A DNA stretch of 64,000 nt from Azadirachta indica (GCA_022749755.1 CM040441.1:7734890-7798889), one strand, 5' to 3'; counted from the stretch's first letter, positions 9,831 through 22,539 are shown. Made by a program: numbers and translations. The notes: generated from the letters alone by a model not told the origin.

Positions 9831-12427
9831 ATGTCTTGGATTAATATTGCAAACTTTCCAACTGGAGAAGCCCCTGTGTTTACCCTTGTCGATGGAAGAT
9901 TATTATCCTTCAACACAAAAAACGACGACCAAGCCCGAACACACGCGTCGTCGGCTGTGCAGATACACCAGCACCTGCTTTAACTATTCCTTCTTTCTAT
10001 TTTTCTGATTCTTTTATGATAATTGACAAAATAACTCTTGGGTTTTCTATGTCTTTGTTTTTCTAATTGCATATTTGTATACTAATATACACAATCATAA
10101 CCAAAACCCCAAAAATAGAAATTACAAACTATCTTCATAGCTAGTTACTGTTAAGGGCTTAAATTTCACTTGAACTAACTAAATAGCTGTGTTATCGGTT
10201 GATTTGAACTAATGCATGAGCTCAATCCTAAAAATCGGCTTAAGGGAAGCATATCTGAAACTAAGTGCACATACAGATGTGTACTTTTATTCCATATGGA
10301 ATAGTGTGATGAACATATTTTAGCTGCATCAAGTTAATCTAAACATTGGTCCTACGATTCCCACATTAATATTTAATTCTCTTTACTGATTATTATCACT
10401 TGTTTTCATGATGACAGCAAATAGCTCGGACTGCTTGTCTTGAACCTTCACTGAATCACGACAATGAGATCGAAAACAGAAATCTGCAGAGTCCATCGCG
10501 AACTAAAAGAAGAAAGTTGACATCGAAAGTATGGAAGGAGTTCACAAAGCATGAAGGAAAAGATGGTAAAGTTTGGGCTGTATGTGAACATTGTAAGAAG
10601 AAGTTTGATGGTTCAAGCAAGAACGGAACCACACACCTCAATAACCATTTGAAAAGATGTCGAAGCAGCAGAAATAAAGATGCACTTGGAGAAACACTGG
10701 CTTATCATGATAATGGAGATGAATCACATTCGCTTCATGGACGGGTATATTATTCTGTAGATGAAGCTTTTCTGTTTCTTACTAAGTATAGTTGTCTTGC
10801 TTAGTAGTTCATTCAGTTTTTGGTATGTCAACAGGAAATTACTGAAATCAGAGAACAAGATGCACATTCTGAACGTGTTGTAAACCTCGACAATAATGAG
10901 GTGGAAAATGCAGAAAATAATGTGGATAACTCATCAGGTACCAAGCGAAGAAAATTGACATCAAAGGTCTCGCAGGACTTCACAGATTACGAATCAGAAA
11001 CTGGCAAGGAATGGGCACAACTTGTGATCAATCGACATCAAATGAATCGCTTGAGTGTGACGAGCGATTATCAAGCATGGATTTTCAACACTAAACTCCA
11101 TAAAAGCCGACATCTTCTTTGTTTATCAAGAAGACAGGGAAAAACTCCGCAGATATTTTCTTAAATTCTGAGGTCGTTTCAGTATAGCAGTTAAATGGTT
11201 CGAGGAGTACTTTTTGGCGATTCTCTACTTTACTGATGATAACTGGAAACTGAAAAGAAAGATCCTTGCTTTGCATCATGCATCAGATGGCCATTTCTCA
11301 TATGTTCTTAAAATTTTGCTTTCGGATAACAAAATTGAGAAAAATATATGCTCTATTGTTACAACCATTGAAGATGACAACAAAACTGAAGCAATAAACA
11401 ACTGGTACAGCGAAGTTGGTGGGTGTTTCCTCTCTGTCTATTGGTTGTTAGATTTTTTCAAATTGCCTACATGGACAGGAACAAACTGGGTACCTGAGAA
11501 GATGAGGAAGTGTTTGGATTATGTCCGAAACTTATTGAATCAACAAAAGTTTCTGATGGCTGTAGACAGAGCAAAGTCCATGGGAAAGAATGTCGTTTCT
11601 AGAAATGTTCCACCTTGGGCTTTTGGCTTCAGAGAGCTTGAGATTGGAGTGGGATTTAAAGAAGCATTTTGTGAGCTTGTGCAGATTGATCCTGATTTCA
11701 GGTCAATAAATTTAACAACAGAGGAATGGGCTAAGGCAACTACACTATACCAGTGTTTGAAAGTGATCAACAAAGCTGATCATAGCTTGTCCGAAAGCAA
11801 ATATGCTACAGCAAATGTGTATTTCCCAAAGGTCTGCGAGATTTATACGAAATTGCTTCAATGGGAAAAAAGTGAAAATTATTTTTCGCGCGAAGTAGCT
11901 TTGCGTGCAAGGGAGAGTTTTTTCGACAAATTTTGGAGCAAATCTAAGCTGGTTTTAACTGCTGCAATAATTTTGGATCCACGATTCAAAATGGATATTG
12001 TAGAACATTGGTACTGAGAAATTTATGACACTGATGCTGATGGATATCTCAAGAATATCGTTGATGATGTGACCAATATTTACAGCAACTACGTAAATGC
12101 CTCATACAAGATGCTAGATGAAATGGGAAGGCCTTGCACATCCCAACCAAATTCTGAGCTTGATGTATATTTGAAAGAGCCTAAAGTTCCTCCAGTTGAA
12201 GAGTTTGATATAATAGCCTGGTGGTATTCTAACACCACAATTTTTCCGATACTCGCAAAGATGGTCGTGATATCTTGGCGGTACCTATTTCTCCTACTGC
12301 TATTTCAGATCCTCCCTTAAAAAGTAGTGAAATTGAAAATATTATTTTTTGTACTGGCTTGGATGATGACATCAAGCCGGCTTTGGTATGCACAAAAAGC
12401 AGGCTGGAAAGCTCTGAAGATTATTAA
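9831..12427 (+). pseudogene. hAT-derived BED-type gene, unit 3 (broken)
   Basis: The exon layout copies unit 2: exon 1 9831-9962 (44 codons, MSWINIANFPTGEAP), BED exon 10418-10744 (open, C-x2-C and H-x3-H ligands present), exon 3 from 10835. Damage is extensive. The exon 1 donor is AT instead of GT (9963-9964). Two bases are missing near 11062. There is a TGA near 11168 and another at 12015-12017 replacing an AGA. A single base is missing near 12264 (ATGGTCGT for ATGGCTCGT), and five codons are deleted in frame near 11417. The last Trp codon region is altered (AGC-AGG). The dimerisation region is still recognisable at 12069-12320. Confidence 0.9.
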
Positions 12428-13141
12428 TTTTGTGAAATAAATTGCTATGTTTTCTTACTTTTCAAATCGATCAATTAAACTATCCAGAAGTTATTAAACT
12501 CAAATAAAAGAATAAATTTTAGTAATAAAGGAAGTATGTACTCTCTCTTCGTCTCAATTTTCTGATACAATTTTGTAATGCTAAAGTGTCTTAATATTTT
12601 GCTGATGGATATGATCACACATTGATCAAATGTATTAGACTATTGAAAATAAAGTTTATCTCTGTGGTCATTGTTTTCTCAAAGCACTTTCCTTTGTGTT
12701 TGGAAGTGGCATTATCGAGCCAAGTGTTTAAAAGAATCGGAACAAAATCATCAGATCCGAAATCCCAAATTAAGGACGGTAGACTTTTACTGTTCTCGTG
12801 TTACAAACAGATCAAATTGCCTTTACAAATTCACGTGACAATGATATATCCCTATTTAATAGAAATCATTTTTCCACTTGTACTATTGTTATGCCACAGT
12901 TTTCTAAAATAGTTTATTGCATAAACCAATATGCAAATTAAATGGTTAAAGACTTGCAACTCTGTTTTAGTCTTGTAGGTGCTTCCACAAGGAAACAGAG
13001 GAGGAAGCCAACTATCCGACTTTCAGATATAATATCCGATTACTGAAAAGATCTTTGTTTAACCCATTATCGATCAAATACTCCGAGAACTTCTTATAAA
13101 TTAAGGCTTGAAAACCTTTTGCTCCAAGCACATACACAAAC
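12428..13141. other. Spacer between hAT-derived gene and four-helix gene, unit 3
   Basis: Homologous to 1713-2437 and 6853-7643. It contains the decayed palindrome (TCAGATAT-A-ATATCCGA, 13023-13039) and a TATAAATT box from about 13095. No gene is seen. Confidence 0.6.
13012..13040. promoter_or_regulatory. Palindromic TCGGATAT motif, unit 3 (one mismatch)
   Basis: CTATCCGAC followed by TCAGATAT-A-ATATCCGA. One arm has G to A compared with units 1 and 2, in line with decay of this unit. Confidence 0.45.
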
Positions 13142-13607
13142 ATGTCTATTACACCAAAGCTCAAGGCATTTCTCACTTCAGTTCAATGCTTCTTGTCCCA
13201 ATTCCCTTCAACATCAGACCCACCTCCTGCATTGTCACTAATGCCGCAGCCGGCTTCTTCTTTTCATTGATGATTCAGAATCGCAAGCTGTAGCTGCTCC
13301 AGTGGCAAAATGTAGTCATGCCATTTTGCTTCACATCAGTTTCTCTCCTGTTTGTAAAATCCAAATCCCAACTCCCTGTTTCCTTCCATTTGCTCACTTT
13401 TGTTACATTACTAATCTTTCTTTCGCTCTTTGTTGCAAAATTTGTTTGCCACAAGTTTGTATTCCAATCCCAAGTATTGGAGAAAGTTTCTTGTAGCTAC
13501 TTCATTCATCCTTACCAGTACAATCCCATTTCGACCGAGGCCCAAATGCGCAGCCTGGACTCTCTATGCTCTCTGCTTGTTCATTGTTCTTAACTGTAAT
13601 AAATTAA
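13142..13607 (+). pseudogene. Four-helix membrane protein gene, unit 3 (broken)
   Basis: The ATG at 13142 starts MSITPKLKAFLTSVQCFLSQ. A frame change leads to TGA near 13268, and a large part around the first helix is missing: VAKCSHAILLHISF sequence is reached early compared with the intact gene. Later segments read in different frames (ILTSTIPFRPRPKCAAWTLY). The distal promoter with palindrome and TATA box is retained. Confidence 0.8.
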
Positions 13608-14500
13608 GCAGTTATGAAGCTGAAAATGATTTTTCCTGTATGAAGGCACGCGTTTAGTTTAATTTTCTTATGTACTTTGTTCATCGTTGTTCATTTTCAT
13701 GATGGTATCAGTAACCATCCTCTTCACTCTCATACTGTACACGTTCTTAACAATGAGATAAACAAGAATTTTCACGTGTGGACGTTTTTATTTTATTAAA
13801 ATTTGGACCCAAAATTCACCTGTTTGAGACAATATTGCTACTATTTGCTTTGTTTTCATAACCAACTTTAGCAACTTACTTATGCTACCTGCGACTTTAT
13901 GTAGGAACTAGAAAAGGGAAAAAAAAAAAAAAAAAGAACAAAACAGAACAAGACCCGAACTCAATGTTGGTGGATATTGAAGTCTAGAGTTGGTAATTCT
14001 TTATACTACCCGTTAACCCGACACAAACACAAACATGTCACGAAGTTAACAATTTGGATTAATTTAAAATAACATGATTAATAAATAAATCATAATAATG
14101 TGACACAATTAATAATTGAGTCAAGTTTAAATTCAGAGGTATTAATACATGAACTTGTTTATGACACAATCAACTATTTAAATAATTGTTTTATATTAAT
14201 TTATATATAATTTAATATATTTAATTTATTTTAAAAGTGTTCAATTATATTATTAGTATTTTAAATAGAATAATACTATTTAAAATAAAATTTATTAGTA
14301 CTTTTACAAGTAATATTATAAATATTTTAGAATATATTTAAAAATATATAAAAAATTATATTAAATAGATAATATAAATATTAAATAGATAACTCATTTA
14401 ATAAATGAGTTGTATTAGAATTTTAATTCTTAAAACGATTATTAAATAGGTCAGGTTCGGATTAACTTAAAATATATTATAGTTTTGTGTAATACAAATG
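13608..14500. other. AT-rich intergenic sequence after unit 3
   Basis: 13608-13916 is the four-helix gene 3' flank. A run of A lies at about 13918-13934. From about 13990 (CCCGTTAACCCGACAC) to 14480 the sequence is very AT-rich with many TTAAAT/ATTTAA steps and looks like a decayed dispersed element. I found no clear terminal repeats and no gene. Confidence 0.45.
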
Positions 14501-14511
14501 TTATCGAAGTA

Positions 14512-14538
14512 CATCATCATCATCATCATCATCATCAT
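14512..14538. repeat. (ATC)n microsatellite
   Basis: Nine uninterrupted CAT/ATC trinucleotides, a simple-sequence repeat in non-coding DNA. Confidence 0.9.
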
Positions 14539-14579
14539 TGTAAATCTTCTTAATTAGCAAAATTGTCGTGGTCCTGGCG

Positions 14580-14815
14580 TGTACCTAATTTTCATGTTTA
14601 AAGGAAGAGACGGAATTATCCGAGCCATGAGAAGTCCAACTAGAATTACCAAAGTGAATGGGCTGAGCCGAATGGGCCGACAGAGCGATATAAATTGGTG
14701 GCTCTGAAGAATACTGTATGTACTCTGCAAGATGCCCTGCCTTTGAAGCCCTATCCATGAAATTTGTGGGCTCACTTCAGGATGTGCGAATAAGCACAAA
14801 TTGATTCCCAGTACT
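14580..14815. repeat. Copy of the unit-boundary segment at 9150-9330
   Basis: It shares ordered blocks with 9150-9330 (GAATTACCAAAGT, GGGCTGAG, GGCTCTGAAGAA, TACTCTGC, ATGCCCTGCC, GAATAAGCAC) but lacks the 145-base insert. It marks the right end of the tandem array of units 1-3. An open frame on the - strand here is not conserved in the sister copy. Confidence 0.55.
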
Positions 14816-16954
14816 CAACTTTCAATACAGAAACTAAAAATTATATTCAACTACCAAATTCTAAAAAGATTAATCTATTAATTCCGTTTTCTGATCGGAA
14901 TCCGAAAATCCAGTTTCTATTCCTTTTGCAGAGCTTCTATTCCACTGACTCAGTCAGATTTATTTTGTGTCAACCTTGAGATAACCTGAAGTCTAATTAC
15001 GTCCCTACTTTACTTAAAAATCTATTAGACAATTACCATTTATCAGTCAATGTGAAAAAAGTTTCTTGACCAAAAATCCTTCACTTTTCTGAGGGCATTG
15101 AGGTAATTTCATATTTTTATTCACGAAACCAGAAACACAATATACTATAAGATAATAAAATAAATAAGTTGACGGTCATAAAAATATAATGTGTCTCTAA
15201 AAATTTTACTTCAAGTAATCATAATATAAAGATTAATATTTCTAATAATTTTTAATTTACAATAAATTTTAACTTAAATACTAATTCAAACTCATTTATA
15301 AGATGTTCGGTATCGTAAATTTTAAAATTTTAATTGACAACAATAATTATATAAAATATAATTATTTGTTACTAAGTTAATGTATCTTTACTTTTAACAT
15401 TTCCATTGCTTGTTAAGTATAAGAAATAACTAAAAATTTTCTTGCAAAAATAACAATTTTAATAAGATTATTTGATAAAAATTGTAACATTTGAGTGAAC
15501 TTTTTCTTTTATCATCACAGACATAATAAATTAATTTTTTTTAAAAAAAAAGGTTTTGGATGGGAGTAAAAAATCTTACTCACAAAACATCGAACCTTTA
15601 ACCTTACTGTTATGCGAATTCAAAATGACCTGAAAGTATTAAGTATGCCTCAGATCATTAGAACTATCGCCCTAAAGACACATAATAAATTAATTTTAAA
15701 ATTAACATACACTTGATAAAAATTTACTTATACAATTTTATACAATTAATGTAATATATTTGTCTCTAAGACATTTTTTCATTTTCTCTCAATGTATTGA
15801 TACAATTTTATAAGCTTAGAAGATTCTTATTATTTTGCCAATTGTTTTCAATGTTTGAAATTGGAAGACATTGTCTAAATACACGTTGAGTTAGATCTTA
15901 AATTAATATAAATTTCAATTGTATTTTCCAATTGGTAGGTCTAAGCCTGTCACTTTCCTACATGTTAAAATACCCGAGATTTGAATTTATTATTAATAAT
16001 TTAATACGTATTAATATTATGCCCCATTTTTTATTTATTGTTATTAATAAAGTTGTTACATATCATTATAATTGATTAGTAATGTATTTTGTTATTTTAA
16101 TTATAAATAAATACGTAATTGTTGGTATGTTAATTACTAAAAAGTTCAAAATTTTTTTTATTATTAACATATTATTATAAATTAATAAGCATATTAACAT
16201 CAGAAAAAGAAACATGAGACAAATAGTTTGTTTTTTCTTTAAGCCTAAATAATTTTATTGAGATATTAAAAATGTTGTTTGTTTTTTAACTTATGTCTGA
16301 AAAATTATTAAAAATATTTGAATATAATTAAATTAAAAATTTTAATTTAAATCTGAATAGTCAAATGCCTAAATGAATTAAATATTTTATTTATTAATAA
16401 TATTTATTTCTTAACATTTATATATGTCAATATACTAATTTTGAATTTTTTATTGTTATAAAAATAAATAACTCAATAGTTATATTCAAACATTTAAGAT
16501 AAAAATATAAATATATCCATGAGATTTAAATTTTAGTCAAATTTATATTTTAATCAACTTCATATAAAAATAAATAAATAAACACTTTAGAAAAATAATA
16601 TGAAGGTTACTGTTAAGGATAAAATTGTCTGAAAATTGAATATTGGGCTAGTTTAATAAAAATATTTTTGAGTTGACTATTTAGGTAAATTGTGCTCAAA
16701 ATAGGACTATTTTAAAAAATTTCCGTTTCAAAATTATTCCGTTAAATATTTGAGTGGATTTTTAGCATTGCAAAATCAATTTTCACGAGGCAACAACTAC
16801 TATTAAGGCACTTTACCTTTGAATCTAAAGGAAGATTAGAGAGAACCTTTCTTTACAAAAGTTTCACCTTTTTTATAGTCTTCCACTCTGGAAAGTTGAA
16901 TTTACACATGGAAGAAAATTAATCTTATCAGATTTTTCCTTCGTCTGTATGGGT
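14816..16954. other. AT-rich intergenic sequence, left edge of block A
   Basis: No gene is seen. From about 15980 the sequence aligns with 36600 onward (block B), interrupted by about 370 AT-rich bases (16225-16590) that block B lacks. The last 350 bases are the distal promoter shared by units 4 and 5. Confidence 0.5.
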
Positions 16955-17197
16955 AGCCTAATCGGTTCCTAATCCGTATTTCTTAACAATGAAGTTAATC
17001 TTAAAAGCTTCAACATGAAATCATTTACAAGGATCCGTCACTGTATTAATTGAAGGAAGCAGCTGATGCCTGTCAATTGGTTCTGCAAGCAGCCAGGTAA
17101 GTACTTTAATTCAAGAATTTGTTCTGTTCTTATGTATTGCAGCTCGTCAATGGAAGAAATTTATATATCCTGCTAAAAATTCATCTGGGTTTTCCAG
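16955..17197 (+). promoter_or_regulatory. Promoter, leader and 5'-UTR intron of unit 4
   Basis: AGCCTAATCGGTTCC at 16955-16969 is the same block as in units 2, 3 and 5. The TATA position reads TATTAAT (about 17044), weaker than in units 2 and 3. The leader ends GCAGCCAG with donor GTAAGT at 17097; a TTTCCAG acceptor lies at 17191-17197, 28 bases before the ATG at 17225. Confidence 0.5.
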
Positions 17198-17224
17198 GCT
17201 ACAAATATCGTTATAAATTTTGTG

Positions 17225-19309
17225 ATGTCTTCGATGGATGCAAACTTTCCACCGGAAAATGATGATCAACTCCTCCAAACAAAAACACATGCTTCTTCCG
17301 ATGGGCAGCAGCTGGAAAACCTGGTTTGTAACTTTTTTCTTTTTCCTTTTTTAATAATTTTATGTAGGTTTTTTCAAATTTATGAGAATTTTCTCTTCAA
17401 CTCGTATATGTGGCGAGTTAAGTCTTGAGCTGTTCTCTTATACTTCTTTTACTTGTTATTAATGTACCACTTCAAGAGCTTATCTTAGAGTTTTTTTATA
17501 AAATATACCCCCTGTTTCTATTTACTTGTTTGTATGTTGACAGGAAACTGCTCCAACTGGAGAACAAAATGCTTGTCTTGAACCTACTCTCAATCATGAC
17601 AATGTGGTTGTAAACCCGAATGTGGGGAATTCATTCAAAACTAAAAGAAGAAGGTCGAGATCAAAGGTCTGGAAGGAGTTCATAAAATATCAAGGAGAAG
17701 AAGGGAAAGTTTGGGCTGTTTGTATACATTGTAAGAACAGGTTTGATGTTTCAAGTAAGAGTGGAACCAAGCACCTCAATAACCATTTAGGAAGGTGTCG
17801 AAACAAAAGAAATGAAGATGGAGGTGGAGAAACGCTGGGTGATGAAAGAGGTAATTCAACACATTCTGCTGTTCTCCAAGGGAAATTTACGATTAATCAA
17901 GAACTGAAACAGTTGGATCCAATACGAGCAATTATTCAGTATGGATTTTCCAAACTAAATTATATAAAGCCCGACATAATCCGTGTTTATGAAGAAGAGA
18001 AGAAAAAGCTCCGCGGATATTTGAGTAAACTCTCATGTCGTTTTAATGTAGCAATCAGGTGGGTTGAAGAATGTTTTATTATGGAAATCCACTATATTGA
18101 TGATAACTGGGAACTGAAGCAAAAGAACATTAGTTTTCACCCAACAATATATGGCGATTTCCAGGGCACTTTTAGAAATTCTCTTTCAGATTGGAAAATT
18201 GACAAGAATATATGCTCTGTGGTTACAAATGCAGATAAAGAGGAAGTTAACGAACAGATAAGCACTGGATTACCAAAGAAGGTGCACTTCCTTTGGGCGG
18301 ACAGTTGTTATCTACTGGTTGTTTGGCATATTTTCTTAAATCTCACAGTTGGACCACTAAACAAGACTGGGCAGCCAGTAAAATTGAGAAGTGTCTTGAG
18401 TATGTTCGCGAGAGTTTGTCAAACAAACAAAACTTTCACATTGCAATAGATAATGCTAAATCCATGGGAAAGAAAGTGACTTCTCGGTTTATTCCTAGGT
18501 TGTGTTTCGGCTTGGAAGAGCTTGAGATTGCAATAGGGTATAAAGAAGCATTTTGTGAACTAGAGAAAATGGATTGTGATTTCAAGTCGCTAAATTTATC
18601 AGAGGAGGAATGGCGTAAGGCGGCTGCTATATATGAGTTTCTGAAAGTGTTAAATGATGCTGCTCGTAGCTTGTCCGAGACCAAATATACCACCCCAAAT
18701 GTGTTTTTCCCAAAGTATTGTGAAGTATACTTGGAATTGATTCGATGGGAGAGAAGTGGCAATTACCATGTTTGCAAAATAGCATCTTCTGCAAAAGAGA
18801 GATTTTTTGACAAGTTCTGGTGCAACTCTAAGTTGGTTTTAGCAATTGCCGTAGTTCTTGATCCGCGGTTTAAAATGGATATTATAGGGCGTTGGTGCGG
18901 AGAAATTTATGGCAATTTAGCTGATGCACATCTTGAGGAAATTGTTGATGATCTTACCAATGTTTACAACTGGTATGCAAACAGCCACAGCAAGATGCTA
19001 GATGAAATGGGGAAGCCCTGCAAATCATCAACAAATTCTGAACTCGTTTTCTACCTAAAAGAGCCTAAAATCCCGTTAGTTGAAGAGTTTGACATTGTAG
19101 GTTGGTGGCATTTAAACAGTCCAACATATCCAATACTTGCAAGAATGGCTCGTGATTTCTTGGCTGTACCAATTTCTCGTACTGCATTTGAAGATTCTCC
19201 CTTGCGTAATGAAATGGACAATGTCATAGACTGTTTTGGCATGGATGTTGATATCAAGCAGGCTTTGATATGTACAAAAAGCTGGTTATAAACCCCTGAA
19301 AATAATTAA
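17225..19309 (+). pseudogene. hAT-derived BED-type gene, unit 4 (one frameshift)
   Basis: Exon 1 is 17225-17323 (33 codons, MSSMDANFPPEND). Exon 2 starts at 17544 and runs to the end without the third-exon intron seen in units 1-3. The BED finger is complete (W-x-x-C-x2-C and H-x3-H in SRSKVWKEF ... HLNNHLGRC). A single base is missing near 18263 (ATAAGCACTGG here, ATAAGCAGCTGG in unit 5), moving the frame. The rest is open to a TAA at 19289-19291, six codons before the unit 5 stop. The dimerisation domain is intact in the second frame (VEEFDIVGWW). It is one base from open, so a sequencing error is possible. Confidence 0.85.
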
Positions 19310-21736
19310 GTTTATTTAGGGGCTTAATTTCTCTTGATTAATTTTAATAGCTTTGTATTAACACCCCGGAATTTACTCTAATCTTTTTGCCTTTGCTTGA
19401 TAATATTCATGTCTTCAAGTTCCTAACTAATTGCCCAAAAACATTTTTCGATTAGAGTTTTCTTTGAACCGGAAAAATTAAAAACAACTCGTGTAATAAA
19501 AATTAATGGAGGAAAGATTTTTAATTAGGGGCTAAGATGATCTAAATGCAGAAATTGAGGCCCAATGAAAAATAAAGCCATACCCGTATAAGAAACATTG
19601 GGCCTTGTACACAGGAAGCAACGCAGAGTTGTATTGCTTTAAATAGTACAGGGCTTTTTCGGGGATTAGCATTACTGTGGAGATGTTGACTCTTAAATTG
19701 AGGGATATTTTCACATACCTCCATCAAGATTTACGAATATCACAATTAGTGAGAAATGTTGTGAACATTTACACAAATCTTATGTCCTACAGTTTTTCTG
19801 TTTAGTTAACTATGTGTTAACAGATAAAAAAAAGTTAAATAAAAATTAAATGACCAAAATAATTTCATCAACATTTATAATAATGAAAGTTTGTTATTGT
19901 TCTCTTCTAACATTCAAAGTCACAATTATTGTCATTTAAATAACCAAGTATCAAATTATTGTGAGTAATAAAATTTAGTTATATCAATTTAAAGTAAGTG
20001 AAATCTCGGAGGATTGCTAAATTAGCAATAGATTATGAAAGCCCCATGGTGTAGAAGGATCAAATTCCTCCAATGTATGTTTTTACTATTAATTTTATGA
20101 AATTTTCTTTAAAAGAAATAAAGTAAGTGTGTACCAAATAAACAAAAAACACACAATAATTTTAAATTTACAAACTAAATTATTCTATCTTTTCTACTCT
20201 TCATCTTTTTTTTTTAAAATAATCTAACAATTTTTTATATTGAGAGTTTCTACATTAACTTTTTTTTTTAAGAAAAAATACAAACATCAATAAGAGAGAT
20301 AAGAGTTCTTCATATGAATAAAACTATATATGTCTATATGAGTGATTAAGATCAATTGTACTCGTTATTACATGTATTGCATCATGTACTTTATTATTAA
20401 TAGTAATAAATTAGATACCAAAATTTACTCGTTACCCCTTCTTTTTTTTGTTCCTTGCATACTACGTAATTATTAATAGTTTTAAGGTTTCATACAACTT
20501 ATTAAGAATTGATTTTAGGACCATTATGTTTTATTTTCTAGTCCTTTTTCCAGAAAACAATATAAATTGTGTTATCCACATAAAACATTTGTATGAAAGC
20601 CTTAATAAATAATTTATGATCAGATTTTTTATATATAACATAATGTGTTGCAGTTGATGTGAATGCAGAGCATGACTTTGCTTCTGCTCTCCAAGTTTCT
20701 GTCTTGCCTCGATAAATAATTTATGATAAGATGATATTGTTTTACATATAACACTGTGTGTTGTTTTATATATAGCATAGGTAAAATAGGTTATGATTTA
20801 TGATTTCAATAAATTTATCCATATAATATGAGGCTTAATTTGGGATGGTTGTTTCTTTTATAGTATAAAAGTTAATTTATTAGGACTGTCGTTTCTTTAT
20901 TTTAAGATGTTGAAAAATGACAGGATTTGACCTACCAATTGGAAAATTACAAAGGAAATGCTCTATGCAGGCACCAAACATTTTCGGATATCCCACAATC
21001 CTACTAATGTTTCCAACTTTAATGGTAGAAAAAAGACTTCATATTAGAATATGCAATTAACATCAAAAGGCTGCCAGATTCATTTCGGATACATAATTGA
21101 AACTCGGGTTCGGTGCTGCCTTAATTTCAGAGGCAGTATTTTTTTTATATTTGCATTGCTCTGCCTCATTTGCTTCAGCCCATTAAGTTTGATAGCTCTA
21201 ATTGATTATTTCTCAGCCAATATCATAGCTCGGAACATTTCATTTCATCTCATCTCTTTCTTTAAGTACGAGAATTGCATCACCCACAGGACCCACCAAT
21301 CTTTTGCCAATTAAAAGATTAACAAAAGATAATAAAAATCATAGACTCGAATACGGGATAGCTAGAGTTCAGCTTTGGCTTTTTATTTTTTAAATTTTTT
21401 AGTCGGATATTCGCTAAATTTATGTTGCTAAATATGATTCTTAAAACAGAGCAACTAATACCAAATATTGTATGGCATACAAATCAAATTCCGGATTCCA
21501 ATATACAGATGAATTTCGTGTCTAAATTTTATTTAAATCGAAACTAAATATTCTCAATTACTTCGTTTCAAAAGAACGAGTACAAACAACAGCAGGAGAA
21601 GGAAGAGGATATGTATACCTCATTGCAAAGTACAGAGGACAGACAAATGAACAACGATGACCAAATTAAGTACATAAGAAAATAAACTAAAAGCATATAT
21701 TTACGTGGGTAAAATCATTTTCAGTTTGAAAACAGC
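19310..21736. other. Spacer between unit 4 and the convergent four-helix gene
   Basis: No gene is supported. 19310-19690 aligns with 39582-39985 and 20445-21736 aligns with 40365-42002. The middle part (19700-20440) is AT-rich and replaces the hAT fragment present in block B. A TTTCGGATATCC motif occurs near 20983 after a GACCTACC motif, and a TCGGATAT half site near 21402. Confidence 0.55.
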
Positions 21737-22234
21737 TTAGACTTTATTGCAGATGACAACGACGAACAAGCAGACAGCATAGAGAGTCCAGGCTGCGCAT
21801 TTGAGCTTCAGTGGAAGTGGGATTGTAATGGTGAGGATGAATGAAGTGGCAGCAAGAAGGATTGCAACTTTCTCCAACACCTGGGATATTAATACAAACT
21901 TCTGCCCAACAAATTTTGCAACAAAGAGTGAAAGAAACATCAGTAAGATAACAAAAGAGAGCAAATAGAAGGAAACAGGGAGTTGGGATTTGGTTTGTGC
22001 AAACAGGAGAGCAATTTCAAGGGCTGATGTGAAGCAAAATGCTATAACTACATTTTGCCACTGGAGCAGAGACTGGTTTGGATTCTGCACTTGTTGAGTA
22101 TTTGGAGCAGAAACAGGTTGCGATTCTGAGTCATGAATGGAAGGAGAAGAAGGCGGGTCAGATCTTGGAGGGAGTTGGGACAAGAAGCATTGAACTGAAA
22201 AAAAAAATGCCTTGAGATTTTCTGAAATAGACAT
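21737..22234 (-). CDS. Small four-helix membrane protein, function unknown (intact)
   Basis: An ATG at 22234 opens 165 codons. The N-terminal 60 residues are polar, rich in Ser/Pro/Gln. Four hydrophobic segments follow: VVIAFCFTSALEIALLF (about 66-82), VSFYLLSFVILLMFLSLFVA (about 90-109), VAILLAATSFILTITIPL (about 124-141) and a C-terminal helix ending VVVICNKV. A conserved CAAWTLYAVC lies at the last helix. I do not recognise the family. Every other copy in the window is broken, so this is the reference. It lies convergent to unit 4; a TATAAAT box is at 22281-22287. Membrane location is inferred from hydrophobicity only. Confidence 0.8.
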   Translation of the reverse strand: MSISENLKAFFFSVQCFLSQLPPRSDPPSSPSIHDSESQPVSAPNTQQVQNPNQSLLQWQNVVIAFCFTSALEIALLFAQTKSQLPVSFYLLSFVILLMFLSLFVAKFVGQKFVLISQVLEKVAILLAATSFILTITIPLPLKLKCAAWTLYAVCLFVVVICNKV

Positions 22235-22280
22235 GTTTGTGTGCGTTTTTGTTTTAGCAGCAGGAGTTTTCCATGCTTTA

Positions 22281-22420
22281 ATTTATAAGAAGTTGTCGGA
22301 GTACATAGTCCGATTATGGATTTCTAAAAGTAAAGAAATGAAAGGAGTACAAGAAGGGGATTTGATTTCTTAATAATAAGACAAAAGATTTTCGATAGTC
22401 GGATATTTGATCCGGAAGTC
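22281..22420 (-). promoter_or_regulatory. Promoter of the intact four-helix gene
   Basis: Reading the - strand, a decayed TCGGATAT-type palindrome (22396-22420, GATCAAATATCCGAC) is followed by CCGATTATG-like sequence and TATAAAT at 22281-22287, about 47 bases before the ATG. The order matches units 1-3. Confidence 0.55.
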
Positions 22421-22539
22421 AGCTAAGTTGCCTTTCTCCTCTGTTTCGTTAAAGCAGGGCCTACAAGAACAAAACAGAGTTCGAAGTCAGATAACTTGCT
22501 TTCGTGTAATAGATACGGTTCATTTTTGCGTTTGTGTTC

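Noticed and set aside
14554..14799. 81-codon open frame on the - strand
   Set aside because: The duplicated segment at 9150-9330 does not keep the frame.
17225..19309. Units as active hAT transposons
   Set aside because: I could not find short terminal inverted repeats with 8-base duplications around any unit. Copies share promoters, introns and neighbours, as in gene duplication.
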